A stretch of 64,000 nucleotides of DNA from the NCBI GenBank assembly GCA_015680685.1, contig MNCI01029539.1, forward strand, positions 4,726-68,725, read 5' to 3'. The translations under genes were made by a program, and so were the position numbers. This document shows positions 10,557-22,713 of the stretch, one piece after another. This DNA is from Gnetum montanum. Lineage: Eukaryota > Streptophyta > Gnetopsida > Gnetales > Gnetaceae. Within the stretch, counting starts at the first letter, position 1. Each line of letters opens with the position of its first letter. The notes under the pieces were generated by a model that worked only from the letters and a program-made list of their open reading frames with translations, made no database searches and was not told the origin of the DNA.

Positions 10557-11317
10557 CCTACAAACAATGTAAAATAGTGCAATTTGGATGTTACACTCTC
10601 CCCTCTTTCAAGTGGGATCAAGCATAGGTACAATTTTGGGAAATAGGGAAGATGCAAAAAAAGGAAAATTGCTAATCTTAATTACTATAGAAGGGCTAGT
10701 GCTGGAATGAAGGCCTATGCTAAGCTCTAGAAGCTTTTGGAGGTAGTTTGGTGTTGCAATGCTAGCTACGCTCTAGAGCGTAGCCCAACAGTTATGCAAA
10801 TTTTGTAAAAAAACTAAAGTCCAGTGCTACTATGCTTACTACACTCATGAGCATAACAGGATGGGATAAGGTGTAGCATGGACACTTAGAAAAATTTAGT
10901 GAAAATTGTAGTCCTTGTTCTTACTACACCAGCTACACTGAGGACGTAGTAGGAGAGGTAGCTTTAAAAGTTAGAAAATCTACCAAATGCCTCTTCCATG
11001 TTGAGCTAGCTTGATAGCTTCTGGGTTGATACTTTAGTGAAACTGACCACTAAAATGCATGCTATGTTGGCTACACTCTAGAGCATAGCATAGGCAATGG
11101 GAGTGTAGCACAACACTTAGAAAAATTTTGCAATTGCTATTAGCAGTTAGAAAATTTTGCAAATCTAGTTCTATGTTGCATGCTACATTGGCTACGCTCT
11201 AGAGCATAACCCCAGTAGTGGAAGCATGGGCCAAACACTCAAAAAAAATTTGTCTCATGTTGACACAAACAAATTTGTCATTAAGGCACTGTTCCTTGAA
11301 TTTGGTGGTGTTTCACT
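10557..11317. repeat. Second palindrome-word repeat, LTR-like
   Basis: No gene. At least four copies of a different palindrome with the same arms but a TCTAGA centre are seen. The clearest is the perfect 20 bp GCTACGCTCTAGAGCGTAGC at 10765-10784; others are near 11067 and 11195, with a CATGAG-centred variant near 10845. The units are separated by AAAATTTTG-rich spacers. Probably U3 of another LTR family; neither end could be fixed. Confidence 0.5.
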
Positions 11318-11811
11318 TGTGATTAGTCATACTCATTTTGCTTAATGAAAAAAATAATAAAAAAGAATAATGAAAGATAACATTAACCAAGGAAAACAGT
11401 AAATAGTAAAAATTTAAGCAATTAACAACAATAATAAAGCTAAGTAAATGTTACAATGATAGAAGTAATCTCAATCCTTATTGCCAAACATGTAACATGT
11501 CCAAGTATGTTACACTTGATTAAGGATGTTGTACAATTAATTAACATCACACTATAGGCATGCATTGGAAACCAACAAAACTTGAAATCTATGAAAATCT
11601 TTGAATCTATCTCTATCTTTCTATATCCTAATTGTGTAACCAAGTTTGGTATTTATAGGCTAGCACTGAAGGAATAATATTAGATCCCTGACATTGGAGC
11701 TTGTGCCCCAATATTAGATACTCAACACTGTGGCCCCGATATCAGATACCCAACATTATGGCCTTGATATCGAATATCTGATATTGTGTCCTTGTAAAAC
11801 ATGACTCATCA
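11318..11811 (-). repeat. Athila-like LTR fragment
   Basis: On the minus strand the fragment starts TGATGAGTCATG at 11811, runs through GATATC-rich U3, a TATAAATACC box near 11653 and an R region homologous to 36060-36140. It breaks off in U5. There is no polypurine tract at its start, so it is a solo or truncated LTR. Confidence 0.6.
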
Positions 11812-12540
11812 ATCATCTATCCTACCATATTGTATGGATGTGCTGTTTAGTGACCTAGACTTAATGGTAAAACTTTGCAAAGATATTGAAAGACTGCTAA
11901 AAAATTTTATTCTCAATGAATTGAAGGTAAAGATGCAAACACCTTACTTAATGTTGTTATGAAAATATGAAGATATCCCAATTTTTCCCCATTAATTTCA
12001 AACACTATGAAAAACTTCTCAAAAAATTTAAAATTTTTTTGAAGTGTCATGTTGATGTTGATATTGTGTCAGCATTAGTACCAAAATGATCATTGTTGGG
12101 GCCTCCAAATCTTGCCAAAATTATATTATAACATGTGCAATGACTTCCCAAGGCTAGGATGACTCATCGGTAGTAGTTTTGGTACTTCAAGCTTTTAAAA
12201 ATAGCACTCTTTGCAAGTTTTTTGAAACTTGGAAAATTGAAAATTTTCAACTAAGTATGGAACACTTGGCTCCTTCAAATCATCTCATACCTAACGTTCA
12301 TAGCATTCCACAAGTCTATAGGCCTTTTGGTGCTTTAAAATTTTAGCATTTTTAGGGTTAGAATTTTAGGCATGAAAAATTGCAAAAACTTTTCTAAGGC
12401 TAATGCTAATGTTGATGAAATTAGTGTTAGAATTGATGAGATCCCCATAAGCAATGTCATCTTGCATCAACAAACTCTTAATATTCCTTACCTTCACCTT
12501 AGTGATCTTCAATGGTAGTTTAGGACTTAAATGAGATCCC
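11812..12540. repeat. Dispersed repeat shared with 21300-22110
   Basis: No coding potential. It shares with 21300-22110 a series of segments in the same order: CCCCATTAAT, AAGTGTCATGT, ATTGTTGGG.CC and a final CCTTCACCTTAG...CTTAGGTGAAG. That last pair can form a hairpin. Parts also match 19600-19700. Probably U3 of an LTR family whose TATA box is visible at 19803. Confidence 0.5.
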
Positions 12541-12589
12541 TAAGAACTCTAAAATTTGACTTAGGTGAAGCATTTAAAATTTTCTAAGA

Positions 12590-13038
12590 GCTTTAATCCA
12601 CAAGGACTTAGGAAGCTTGGAGTTGCTAAGCATACTCTACACCGTGTCCAATAATGTTCAGTTTCTTCTCTATACCACACCATTTTAGTCTAGAGAACCA
12701 GACATAGTGTACTGGGCAACAATCCCATGCCCTTGAAGAAACTTAATAAATGGACCAGGCACTTGTCCATCATCAATGTATATACCATAGTCTTCACCAC
12801 CTCTATACAACCACACTATCTTTATTTACTTATTGCACTATTTCTCTACTTCAACCTTAAACACCTTAAATGCATCTAAAGCTTCATTTTTGTTATGAAG
12901 TAGGTATAGATATATATATCATGAGTAATCATTAATAAAAGTAATGAAATACTTTTGACCATACACATTCATATCTAGACTATAAATATTTGTATGTATG
13001 ATCTCTAATATGTCTAAACCCCTCTTAGCATCTTTCTT
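12590..13038 (-). pseudogene. Ty1/copia integrase core, decayed
   Basis: Continues the frame of the copia polyprotein. Motifs in order are RGLDILEIIHTNIY (the first catalytic Asp of the usual HTDI is Asn), GQKYFITFINDYS (Asn where DDYS is usual), a region matching the second Asp block but reading LYRGGEDYG, PGPFIKFLQGHGIVAQYTM, and finally NGVV with the Glu region disrupted. At least five stops interrupt it. The rest of pol (reverse transcriptase, RNase H) and the 3' LTR are absent; the sequence changes to another repeat near 12540-12600. Non-functional. Confidence 0.75.
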
Positions 13039-13690
13039 TTACATATTAGTTTGCTTTTCCTTTATGCAATCCACACAAGTATCAAAGTTGGTAAAATATA
13101 AAGTACTAAATGCTCCATCATTTACTAATCTATTTATTCTCTCAATAGAGATATTTCCTAATCTATGATGCCACAACATAGAGGATTCTTCATTCATAAC
13201 ACATCTCTTAATGCCAACACTATCATGAACATGCATAGAAGTATAAGAAGTTTCATTTTGTAAACTAATTTTGAAAAGACCATCTATCAATGTACCATTT
13301 CTAATAAGTTTAGGATTATTATATAAAATGAATATAGTGTCTAAAAAATTAAAGGAAAATCTCAATGATACAAATCTTGAAATAGAAATTAAGTTCCATG
13401 AAAAACTTGAAATATAAAATGTCTTTTCCAACTCTAAAACAAAACCACTACTTAAAACTAATTTGCATGTTCTAACTACCTCCACATCTAAGTGCATCTT
13501 GCTACTCAAATAGATGCACAGCTCACTTCTTGCTAGCTTCCTTAGGTTTTACATCCCCTACAAGGAATTAGTAACATGGATTGTAGAACCAGAGTTAATC
13601 CACCATGTGTTATTGCCAACATAAACCATATTAGATTAAAAATAATTAGTGAGAATTGAGTATCTTTCTTCTCAATCCGTTTATGATATT
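13039..13690 (-). pseudogene. Ty1/copia protease and GAG-pre-integrase region
   Basis: A copia aspartic protease motif is visible near 13560-13625 as WWINSGSTIHVT, with Asn in place of the catalytic Asp of the usual D-S/T-G. The following 156-codon open stretch (13039-13509) is a GAG-pre-integrase domain. Its hallmark LWHHRLGNISIERINRLV and a C..C pair (CVDCIKEKQTN) form the integrase zinc-binding region. Protease would cleave the polyprotein; this copy cannot, given the Asn. The order gag, protease, integrase is the defining order of Ty1/copia. Confidence 0.85.
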
Positions 13691-14435
13691 TAGGACAATC
13701 CTTCTTTACATGTCCTTTCTTCTTGCAGAAAAAGCATCTAGATTCCTTCTTAATATCAGCTTGTTCAGGCAATTTTTCCTTCCCCTTATTCTTGGCTTGC
13801 CCCTTATTCTTTCCTTATGTAGCCAGATGCACACACTCTCTTGCTTCCATGACAAGTCTACCCTCTTCTTGTACACACATGGTCATTAGTTCATTGCGTG
13901 ATCATTTTCCACTATGTGTGTTATAAGAAATCTCAAAGGGTTCATACTACTGTGAGAGCATGTTCAAAATGTAGTGCACAAGGAAAGACTCTAACATCTC
14001 AACCTCAACTATTTTTAGTTGAGCTATATCCCTCATTTGCATGATGTGCTCACACACACCACAAATTTTGGTGAGCTTCATGGATAAAAATTTCATTATT
14101 AAGGTGCTAGCTAAAGCTTTGTCTAATGACTCAAATTGTTCATTAATTACCTTCATCAATGCTCCCACATTGTCATACTATTCTAATGAACCATGCATAC
14201 TAGCTGAGATTTTGGTCTTTATGAACATGACATAGAGGTGATTAGATCACTCCCATTTTTCCTAATGACAAACATTATCTAGTTGGTCGGTTTCTATAAT
14301 GGCAACTGGTTCATCCTTACAGATAGCATAGTCAATGTCGATCTGGCCTAAATGAAGGAGAATTCTCTCCTTCCACATCTTATAATTATCATCCTTTAAT
14401 TTAGGAATGTCACATTTAAAATTGAAGTAGTTCAT
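13690..14435 (-). pseudogene. Ty1/copia gag
   Basis: Nucleocapsid precursor that would package element RNA. It starts MNYFNFKCDIPKL at 14435 and continues KMWKERILLHLGQIDIDYAI. It then shows the UBN2-type gag core (ALMKVINEQFESLDKALAST, then CEHIMQMRDIAQLK, ESFLVHYILN) and a CCHC zinc knuckle (CFFCKKKGHVKKDC, about 13700-13742). Several stops and short deletions interrupt it. A leader of about 1.1 kb separates the start from the primer-binding site. Related plant families have this same gag type. Confidence 0.85.
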
Positions 14436-15568
14436 AGTTTGTACTACTGCATAAATTAAAACATGCTTATGTCACTAAATTTGAGGTTAAAATATTATAT
14501 GACATGTTTACCAATGTAAATCATGCATAAAATATGAATTAAATGACATAAAAATTGTTTGTGGACTAAATTTTTAATTCAAAAAGATTCATATATCCTT
14601 ATGATGAAACTATTAAATTATATCCCTTTTCTTAATCCTTGTGGGTAAATTAAGAAAAATAATTTAATACATCATCCTAATTAATCATATTAAATATAAT
14701 AAAAATGTATGTAGGAAAAAATCTATTATATTACATACGTTTAATCACAATTTTATGTTTATTTCCCATATGTGATCCAAAAACTCTTAATATGTAATTT
14801 TGCATAATTAAAGATGTTGTGGCTATTCTCTAATTATACAAAATTATATAGATCAACAGTCCTTTATTTTTATGCAAAAAAACTATTTTCCTAATGCAGA
14901 TATCAATATGTCTCTTTCTAGATATATACAAAAATAAATTATGCATAAAATAAATTATTTCTAAAATAAATTACCAAATTCTAACATTTTTTAAGAAATA
15001 TGGTATTAAAATAAACATAATTTTATTTTTAGAAATATTAATCAATAAGCAACTATACACATTTCTAACTGAATTACCAAAATTTTAAAACCCATAAACA
15101 TTTTGGTAATTTTAATCCCCAAAAAATGTTTTAGAAATGCCAAAACAACTTAACTTGCAAGAATTAAATAAATTCTAGCATAAATTCATTTTCAAAGTTT
15201 TATCTAATCAAAATGACAAAATCTGAATTTCACAAAATTCCAAAAAAATAAATTATTTTGCATGATTCTAGAAAATGACATGTTGTTTTGGCAAAGAACT
15301 ACATGTTTCATAGCTTCAAAGCGACATGTTGTTTAGCTATAAAAATGTTGTTGTTTTAAAGCTTCCTTAAACATAGATCTAGCATCATTTTTTATGTTTT
15401 AAATCGCATAATTGTTAGAAATTTAATTTCCTAATGATTTCTAAAATTATTTTTCACAAATAATTGTTGAAAAATAAATTCTATTAATTTAAACCATTGT
15501 TAAAAACTTTCTTAACAAATACTTTATTCAAACAAGTTCTAAGCATCAAGACAAAGACCTAACTTAAA
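14436..15568 (-). other. Copia untranslated leader
   Basis: A 1.1 kb AT-rich stretch between the primer-binding site and the gag start, with no supported ORF. It is rather long for a copia leader, so part of it may be inserted sequence. Confidence 0.45.
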
Positions 15569-15578
15569 TCTGATACCA
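15569..15578 (-). promoter_or_regulatory. Primer-binding site, initiator tRNA-Met type
   Basis: TGGTATCAGA on the minus strand, two bases inside the LTR end CTTACA. This is the standard primer site of plant copia elements and fixes the inner end of the 5' LTR. Confidence 0.85.
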
Positions 15579-15580
15579 AA

Positions 15581-16090
15581 TGTAAGAAAATTTCGGTTAA
15601 AACATTAATAAAAATGTGCATCTAACTGAATTGCACAAAATCAACGAAATGCAAAAATAAATCAAAAACTGATGCTCTTGTTTAGACTACATGAACGTGT
15701 TTCAAAAAGTATTTTGGATTCTTCTATCATACTAACGCTCAACAACAATGGTGTAAATAAACTTTGAGTGTTTGTGATAAGGACCCAAAAAACTGGACAA
15801 TGTCATGACTTTGATATCTTCTGGTGCATGTTTGTTCTCCCATCAAGAACATTTTATAGGCCAAAAATCAATTACCAAGGATTAACTTATGGTTTAAATG
15901 GAAAATATGAGACCATTCTTGTGAAAACCAGTACAACAAATTTAGTTGGTTTCAAATTTGAAATTGTTTATTTTCCATAACACGTAAATGGTTGCATTGA
16001 AACTTTCCATAACATGTAAACAATTACATTGAAACTATTTGTTTTCCATAACATGTAAATGGTTACATTGAAACTATTGGTTTTGCTAAA
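15581..16090 (-). repeat. Copia 5' LTR (outer end uncertain)
   Basis: The inner end is set by the primer-binding site (…CTTACA on the minus strand). The outer end cannot be placed because no 3' LTR remains for comparison; the end shown is just beyond a threefold repeat. Confidence 0.45.
15971..16074. repeat. Three tandem units of 32-39 bp
   Basis: Units share CCATAACATGTAAATGGTTA and then CATTGAAAC, with small changes. They sit in the probable U3 of the copia LTR. Confidence 0.85.
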
Positions 16091-16565
16091 CAATTATAGT
16101 TAATAGAGAGATCGTTTCCTATCCCAAATAAGAAATTCATCCTAAAATAGAGTATCTAAGGAAAGGTATGAGATTGGCCATTAAATTATAAAAATTTTTA
16201 GGGCTAGCAATGAACTTTTAAGAAAAATCATTAAAGAAATGAAATTTTTATTAATGGTGTACAAAATGCTAAGAGATGTAACAAAACAATCAAAAATTAT
16301 GGAAAAACCAATATTCAAGCATCATTTTAGTTCATTTACGGTAAATAAACATAATAATGAATAGACTAGGGAGATGATTATAAACTGTGTCCAATAAATC
16401 CTAGTCACTCTATCTTAGTTAACTACTAATAATTGGAGCAACTAACTAAAATTGATGTTTGTTTGTAAGTCAAAAATAAAAACAATTTGATAAATCTAGA
16501 AAAAGCACCACCAAACAGCATAGAAAATTTAAGCTAAAGAAATAACCACAACCTAAAAAGAGGTC

Positions 16566-16761
16566 AAGTTATACAGATTCTTGTAATGCTCCATACTTGT
16601 AAACCATCCAAAAGCTGATCCTAGTGTACACTACCGAAGCCTCCTTCTCCTAGTTTATTATCATAATTGAAATTATTAGTTGCAACATGCAACTCTTTTA
16701 ATGAGAAGATCCTCCATTCACTATTCTTGTTGGTTGATTTCCTACAGAGTCCATCATGCAT
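16566..16761 (-). pseudogene. PTI1-like receptor cytoplasmic kinase, N-terminal exon fragment
   Basis: About 64 codons on the minus strand start MHDGLCRK and run into WRIFSLKELH, ATNNFNYDNK and the glycine-rich loop LGEGGFGSV. This juxtamembrane-plus-loop block is highly characteristic of plant PTI1-like Ser/Thr kinases, which act at the plasma membrane in signalling. After the loop a TAG stop stands where the family has Trp. The segment with the ATP-binding Lys (AVKRLK in the family) is missing: the frame runs DGLQV-W-S directly. The following sequence is intron-like or unrelated, and no later kinase exon was found nearby. A dead fragment, probably carried here or left from a host gene. Confidence 0.8.
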
Positions 16762-18189
16762 AGTCAGAGAAAAAGTCTCATGAATTGGCAACTAAGAGGC
16801 ATATTCAAGCCCACAAAAGTAATTCTTATTATCATCTTAACATTTCTCCTTTGATTACACACATCCATTTCTTTCAAATCTAATGTACAAAAGTTGATAA
16901 AATAGGAGCCATGATCTTAAAGGAAACTATGCAACCATAAAACAAAATTTCAAGAACATGTACATTGATAGTTGCTATAGACTATAGGCATTGTTCCCAT
17001 TACCTTACCTTCCAAGAATCTATTTTTGCATTAATCAAATTTATTATAATATTAGCACCATCTAAATACCATAAGTGTAAGACATACTATTGATATAGCA
17101 AACATCATTTCAATTGGCAAAAAATACTGAATCCAATTGTATAAATTTTATGCTTATATTTACAAAGGATAGAAAATGTAGAAATTACCAATGATTGTAT
17201 GCTATAATTGATAAGAAAATTTATAGGGGCAAGGTCAATACTAGCAGATTATCATAGAAGCTACATGACTTAGTAAAAATAGAAAATACTTGAAAAGTGA
17301 CAATCAAAACATAGAGGAGTTGATGAAACCTTCAAAAGCATAATCTAAAAATTACAGATTACATGTCCATACAATCTTAAAGCATAAATAGACTACTAAA
17401 ATATGTCAAATCTTTAGAAACTTGTACCAAAATCTCCAAATCTACATCCAGTTATGAGGAAAGTGTTATGAAATTAGCGCAACCAAGCTTTGTGTATGGA
17501 AGACCTTTTGTTACTTACTATTTTTTTCTGATTTATAACGAAAAAGCCAACAACTCCAAAATCATAGTAAATGAAATTTGTAAAAACCACATCTAAACAT
17601 CGCTTAGGCATGTCGTTGACTAAAGGTCATGTTAGAAGTCATCATGAAGGGATCTGCATGCTCAAGCACCTATGCAATAGATGCTTGGTTAAGATGAAGA
17701 AGTAGCTCATATATATATATATATATATATATCATGAATTGGTTGAGATGATTTTAAAGAAGATGATGTTAACCAAGGCCTACTACTATATGAGGAAACA
17801 AGATATCTAAAAATGAAATCACCCATCCATCCTCTGTTTCTCTACCCATTTCCTAATTTAGTTTTACCTTCTTGGTTAAGTTTGTTTTATCTTTGTTTGT
17901 TCATGGCATTTTTGATACATAAATCTCTTGCATAAAAATAATTTGAATAATTATTGAATGATTGTTATGAGTAATATTTTTGTTAAGTTGTTAGGCAGTT
18001 TGCTAGAAAAGAGATTTAGTTCTTAGGCTAAAGGTAACTAGGTCAAGGTAAGATGTCAAGCAAGTTTCAGACAAAATCACTGTTCTATGAATCACTTAGT
18101 TACTCTTAGAAATTACATGGAGTTTGCAAAAATGCCTAATAAAAAAATGTTTTTGTTTTTTTTTTTTTATGAATTTTGTAAAAGAATAT
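16762..18189. other. Unassigned region with (AT)n
   Basis: About 1.4 kb of AT-rich sequence. It may include the upstream flank of the kinase fragment. An (AT)12 microsatellite lies at 17709-17732 and a T11 run near 18157. No gene or clear repeat family recognised. Confidence 0.4.
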
Positions 18190-19098
18190 TGATGAGTGGC
18201 AAGGTACCCCTACACTCAACCATATGAATACGAGCATTTCATGCATGATCCAGTCGAACTCTGTAGATGGACTAGTTTTGGTATCTAGATAGTTATCCTT
18301 AGGTTGCAATTCGCTATCTTCCCACCTGGACTAGTATTAGCTTTGTCATGTATGGTTTAGTCCAAGATGAGGTGTATGATGTGTTTCTATACTAATACTA
18401 CTCCTGAAGACAATCGAAGGTAATATTAACTAAGCTAAGAGAGAAAGGATGAGAGAGAATCTAAGTTAACCTAAATGTGCTAAGCATCTATTTCTCGATC
18501 ATCTGTACACATCTTGGACTTCGTGCATGACTACCACTAGGATTACCAAGCGCAGATCCTAGGTATGCTACTGGGTTACCAAGTAGTCACACTTAAATGC
18601 TTGTAATCAAGTCATACTCATTTCTTGTTTAATTAGGAGTTTAGGGTGAAGAGAGATTAACTACGAAAGTAATAAATAATAATAAAAATTAATAATTAAA
18701 CTAAGAGAATGCTGCAATGATGAAGTAATCTTGATCTTTATTTTTGGTCATGTGCATGTCTAAGTACTTCACACTCAAATAAGGATGTCGTACAATTACA
18801 ATCACCACATTGTGGGCATACACTGGGAAATAATTCTAACTCTAAGAAGGAAAAACTACAAGAGTTTGGGTAAGGAACTAAGAACTAACTCCTAGAACAA
18901 GGAAAGTTGCCTCTTATTTATAAAAATTGAGGCAGGCTGCGGTATTGTGTACGCGATATCGCGGGGTGGATGCGATATCGTGGCTAATGCAATAGTGTGG
19001 CTATGATATCGGGGGTTCGATAACTGGGCCTGATAGACCATATCTTGTATTAGGGCTTTGATAACAGGGCTCCGATAACTGGGCCTGATAGACCTCCT
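18190..19098 (-). repeat. Athila-like LTR, probably solo
   Basis: The U5 end begins TGATGAGTGGCAAGG at 18190 with the ACTCAACCATATGAAT segment shared with 35502 and 40671. It runs through the GGGTTACCAAGTAG block, R, TATAAATAAGAG (near 18910) and a U3 with GCGATATCGCG and GATAACTGGGCCTGATAGACC repeats. No primer site lies at the left end and no polypurine tract is clear at the right. Confidence 0.65.
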
Positions 19099-19099
19099 C

Positions 19100-20170
19100 G
19101 ATTAGTATTTCGATCCATTCCCAAACTTTTTCATGTTTCTCAGCATTGTCTCAATGGCATCCCAACTTATTTTAGTGGCAATCCATGCACCTTGGAAGTC
19201 ATGCATTGAAACTTGAAAAAGTATCATGATTGGTGTTAATGCTACATCAACATTGGTGCTTTCAGCATTAACAACATTTATCACCAACATTTAATCTTAG
19301 CCTTTAACATCTTCTCTTAACCTCTTTGATCTCTTAGTATCATTTTGGTAGCTTTCAACATCAATTTGAAGGTAAAATAAGTCCTTAGAAGTTCAAAATG
19401 GTGACTTTGACTACATTTTCAAATTTTGCATAAGTATGACTAACTATTAATATCAACATTCTTGACATTGTGAACTTCCATGCAACATGATCAAACTAAA
19501 TGTCTAGCACCATCTTCTCATCTCTCAACTTCCTCAACATCATCTTGACAACTTCCAGCATTAGTTTGAAGGTTAAACAAAGCTTTATAAATTCATTTTT
19601 GGCACTTTAGCAAATTAGTGAAAATTTCACTATGTGATAATGACATTGATGTTGTGTCAGCACTAGTATTAAGGTCACCTTGATGAGTTGCTACACTTGC
19701 TAAAACTAAAGATCAAACTTGCTATTTTTAAGCTTAGTGATATTTTACACTTAACTTTGAGTTTGATTTTAAGAATCCTAAGTTAAATTTGGTAGCTCCA
19801 GACCTATAAATACAAGTGTAAAACACAAAATTTAGGCTAGATCTATTGAGATTTGAGAGTGCTACTCAACACCTATCACTATCACAACACCCATGTGCTT
19901 CTTGGACACCTTCTATACCTTCTCCATCTTCAACCATACTTCCAGAGATAAGAGTTTTCAAGTCTTCACATTAGTTTCTAGAGTAAGAATTTTTTCAGCT
20001 CCAATGTTAGTTATGAGAACCTAAACCAAAACAACACGTTTTGGCCCAAAATCTACTCTAGATCATGTCTACAACTTTCCCATCCATAACCTTATCCTCC
20101 AAAGGTTTAATTCTATCCTCTAGATTAATATTTTTCTCAAGAACTAAGCTTCTTTTATCAATTATATTGT
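19100..20170 (+). repeat. LTR-like repeat with TATA box
   Basis: U3-like part with segments also found at 12040-12130 and 22060-22140, then CCTATAAATACAAG (19803-19814), then a leader-like stretch rich in CT. A short minus frame at 19102-19290 is not recognised. Start, end and family are uncertain. Confidence 0.4.
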
Positions 20171-21299
20171 ACTCACGTTTCTTCATCTATCACTTGTAGC
20201 TTGGCCCTCCTTAGGAGGCAAGCACTTCGACATTCATCAATAAATCATTTTCATCATTCAAGAAAGGATTTGGGACCTTTACCCCATACTTTAGAATCTT
20301 ATTTTTATCATTTATTCTTGTTTATTTATGTTTCATACTTAGAGTTTATTCTATCTCTTACAACGCATTCCATACTTAGTCAAATTTTTAACTTTTTGAA
20401 ACTTAGTCATTTTTCCATATAAAAATATCCTTTTTTAAGAAGGAATCTAAGATCCTTTTCTCTACATAGTAATAGTATTATTTTAATATCTTACATATGC
20501 TTATATGTTTTTTATACTTAGTTTTATTCCATCCTTTACACTTCATTCTATACTTAGTGTATTTTTCAGTAATTTGTACTTAGTCATTCTTGTAGAAATT
20601 TTTAAATTTAGTGATTGTTAATATTATAACTTCACATTTTTATCATTCCCTACCATTCTTGGTTCATGTACAGTAGGTGAAGTCCATATTTGATTAGAGG
20701 TTATGTGTCCCTTCATTTCATTATCATTGATATATCAAGGATTATATCAATCCAAGATCATTTATAGTCATGTGCTAAGTCTTTATAATACTTAGTTTGT
20801 AGAGGTGTCCTTGTAGGAATATAAAGAGCTTTTTTAGCATAAAAAATAAGGCATGAGTGAGATTGGATGTGAATACTATAAATGACATCCTTTAGGCTAT
20901 ATTTTGTGTAGGATTTAGCCATGTCTCCTCTTTGTAGCATAGCACTGTCCTAATGATCGATGTATCGATGATGTTCTAATTTTGTTCCCTACTCCCACAT
21001 CTTTCTTCTCACTTCTTTCTATAAGTACATTAATTATCCATCATGTTCTCTTCTTAATGGAACAACAAATCCATCAAATCCCTCAAATGCATCATCACTA
21101 GACACAATCCCTCAAATGCATCATCACTAGACACAATTTCAACTCCCCATGGCCTTTAGGGACCATTTTGACTCATAATCTAGCTTGCGGACTCAATTTT
21201 CACTAAATCCTAGAAAACTTAAGAATCAAAATTTTTGTAAGTGTTAAAGGAGATACATATTTTGAATCAATCCCTATTCGATATAACAAGATGAAATGC
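20171..21299. other. Unassigned AT-rich region with a 29 bp tandem duplication
   Basis: No gene recognised. An exact 29 bp duplication (ATCCCTCAAATGCATCATCA...) lies at 21078-21106 and 21107-21135. A small hairpin, GCCCTCCTTAGGAGGC, lies near 20204. Confidence 0.5.
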
Positions 21300-22110
21300 C
21301 TCAAAAATAGTCTTTTAAGATATATTTTCAACCTTTAGTTATCACTAGGAATATTTGAATTCATATCCCAACTTTACCCCATTAATTCCAGTGACTTTAG
21401 AAAATTTCCAAAAAAATTCAAAAAATTTTCAAGTGTCATGTCGACATTAATGTTGCATCAATGTCAGTAACAAGATCCTCATTGTTGGGACCCCTAAATA
21501 TTTCCAAAATTACATATTGACATGCATAGTAATCTGCCATGTCCAAGACAACTCATTGGCAATAGTCTAGACACTCCAAGATTTAGGAGTTGGTACTTTT
21601 TGTAACTTTTTCTAAGACCTAGAAAATTGACATTCTTGGCTATGTATGGGATACTATCAAGGTTAAACCTCATCTCAGCACCCTCAAATCATCTCATATA
21701 CCAAGTTCACAACACTTCATAGGTTTCTAGCATTCCTAGCACTTTAAAATTATAATTTCAATTCTTTCTGATGTTAATTTCAACCTTTCCAGGGTTAGAA
21801 TTTTTAGTAGAAAAAATTTTAAAAATTTGTCTAACATTGGGGTTATCATCAGTGCCAATGAAATCCCCATCAATAATGTCAACCCACATCAACAAACTTC
21901 CAAGATCCCTTACCTTCACCTTAGCTGTCTTCAATGATAGTTTAAGACTTAAGTAGAATTCTTAGAAACTCCAAAATCTAACTTAGGTGAAGTAGTTTAA
22001 AATTTTTCTAAGCTTGAGCTTGATGGTTCTCAAAACTTGCAAGATGACATCATTGACCTTTGTGCCTTGTATTTTGATCCATTCCCAAGCTTCTTATGTT
22101 CCTCAGCGTT
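21300..22110. repeat. Dispersed repeat, second copy of 11812-12540
   Basis: Same order of shared segments as 11812-12540, including the potential hairpin CCTTCACCTTAG...CTTAGGTGAAG (21905-21990). The part near 22060-22140 matches 19108-19180. No coding capacity. Confidence 0.5.
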
Positions 22111-22119
22111 ACATTGATA

Positions 22120-22705
22120 TCATCCTAACTAATTCATGATGATGATAAGGCTCCACTAAATCTTCTATAATCTTCAACTCTTTAATAAAATAAATAATAT
22201 CATAAGAGCATAAAAACAAATTAATGTAAGAGTTACCTTAAGGTCCTATAAAAGTAAATGATGAAGATCGAGGAAATCCATGAAAGCCATTGCAAATTAG
22301 AAGATCAAAATTTTTTTTGTCCATTCTAATAATTTTTGATCCATCTTATTAATAATATCATTTGCAAAATGTCAAGTCAATATGTGATCTTCAATAATGT
22401 CTAAACTACCAACATTATGTTTTCACTAAATAATTTTTATTTGTTTTGAACCTATCCTTGCATTAACATCTCAACAAATAAATATTCAATCTTTGGCTAC
22501 AAATTCTACAATGTCTCTACTTAAGAATTAAAAAGGATAATCACAAGACACCTCTATAGAATCATACAATGTAGCATCTCTAGGAGCGAAAGCATACACT
22601 ACAAGGAAAGCACAACTATGTGAAAATAAGATTTTTAGTCAAACAGATTATTTATGATTATCAATTTTTTCTAAAAGTACATAATTTTCAGGAGATTTCC
22701 TTACT
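22120..22705 (-). pseudogene. LINE endonuclease, C-terminal half
   Basis: Remnant of an apurinic-type endonuclease domain, which nicks target DNA for LINE insertion. Reading from 22705 down: VLVRKSPENYVLLEKID, VVYAFAPRDATLYDSI, then IFIC.DVNARIGSKQ (the D-x-N catalytic motif with a stop before Asp), ILICNGFHGFPRSSSFTFIG (read across frames), GNSYINLFLCSYDII and a degraded SDH box near 22150. The D-x-NARIG form differs from the GGDFNM form of the L1-type LINE at 29403, so this is another LINE clade. The N-terminal half is at 25871-26090, separated by an LTR element. Confidence 0.65.
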
Positions 22706-22713
22706 AACACTAT

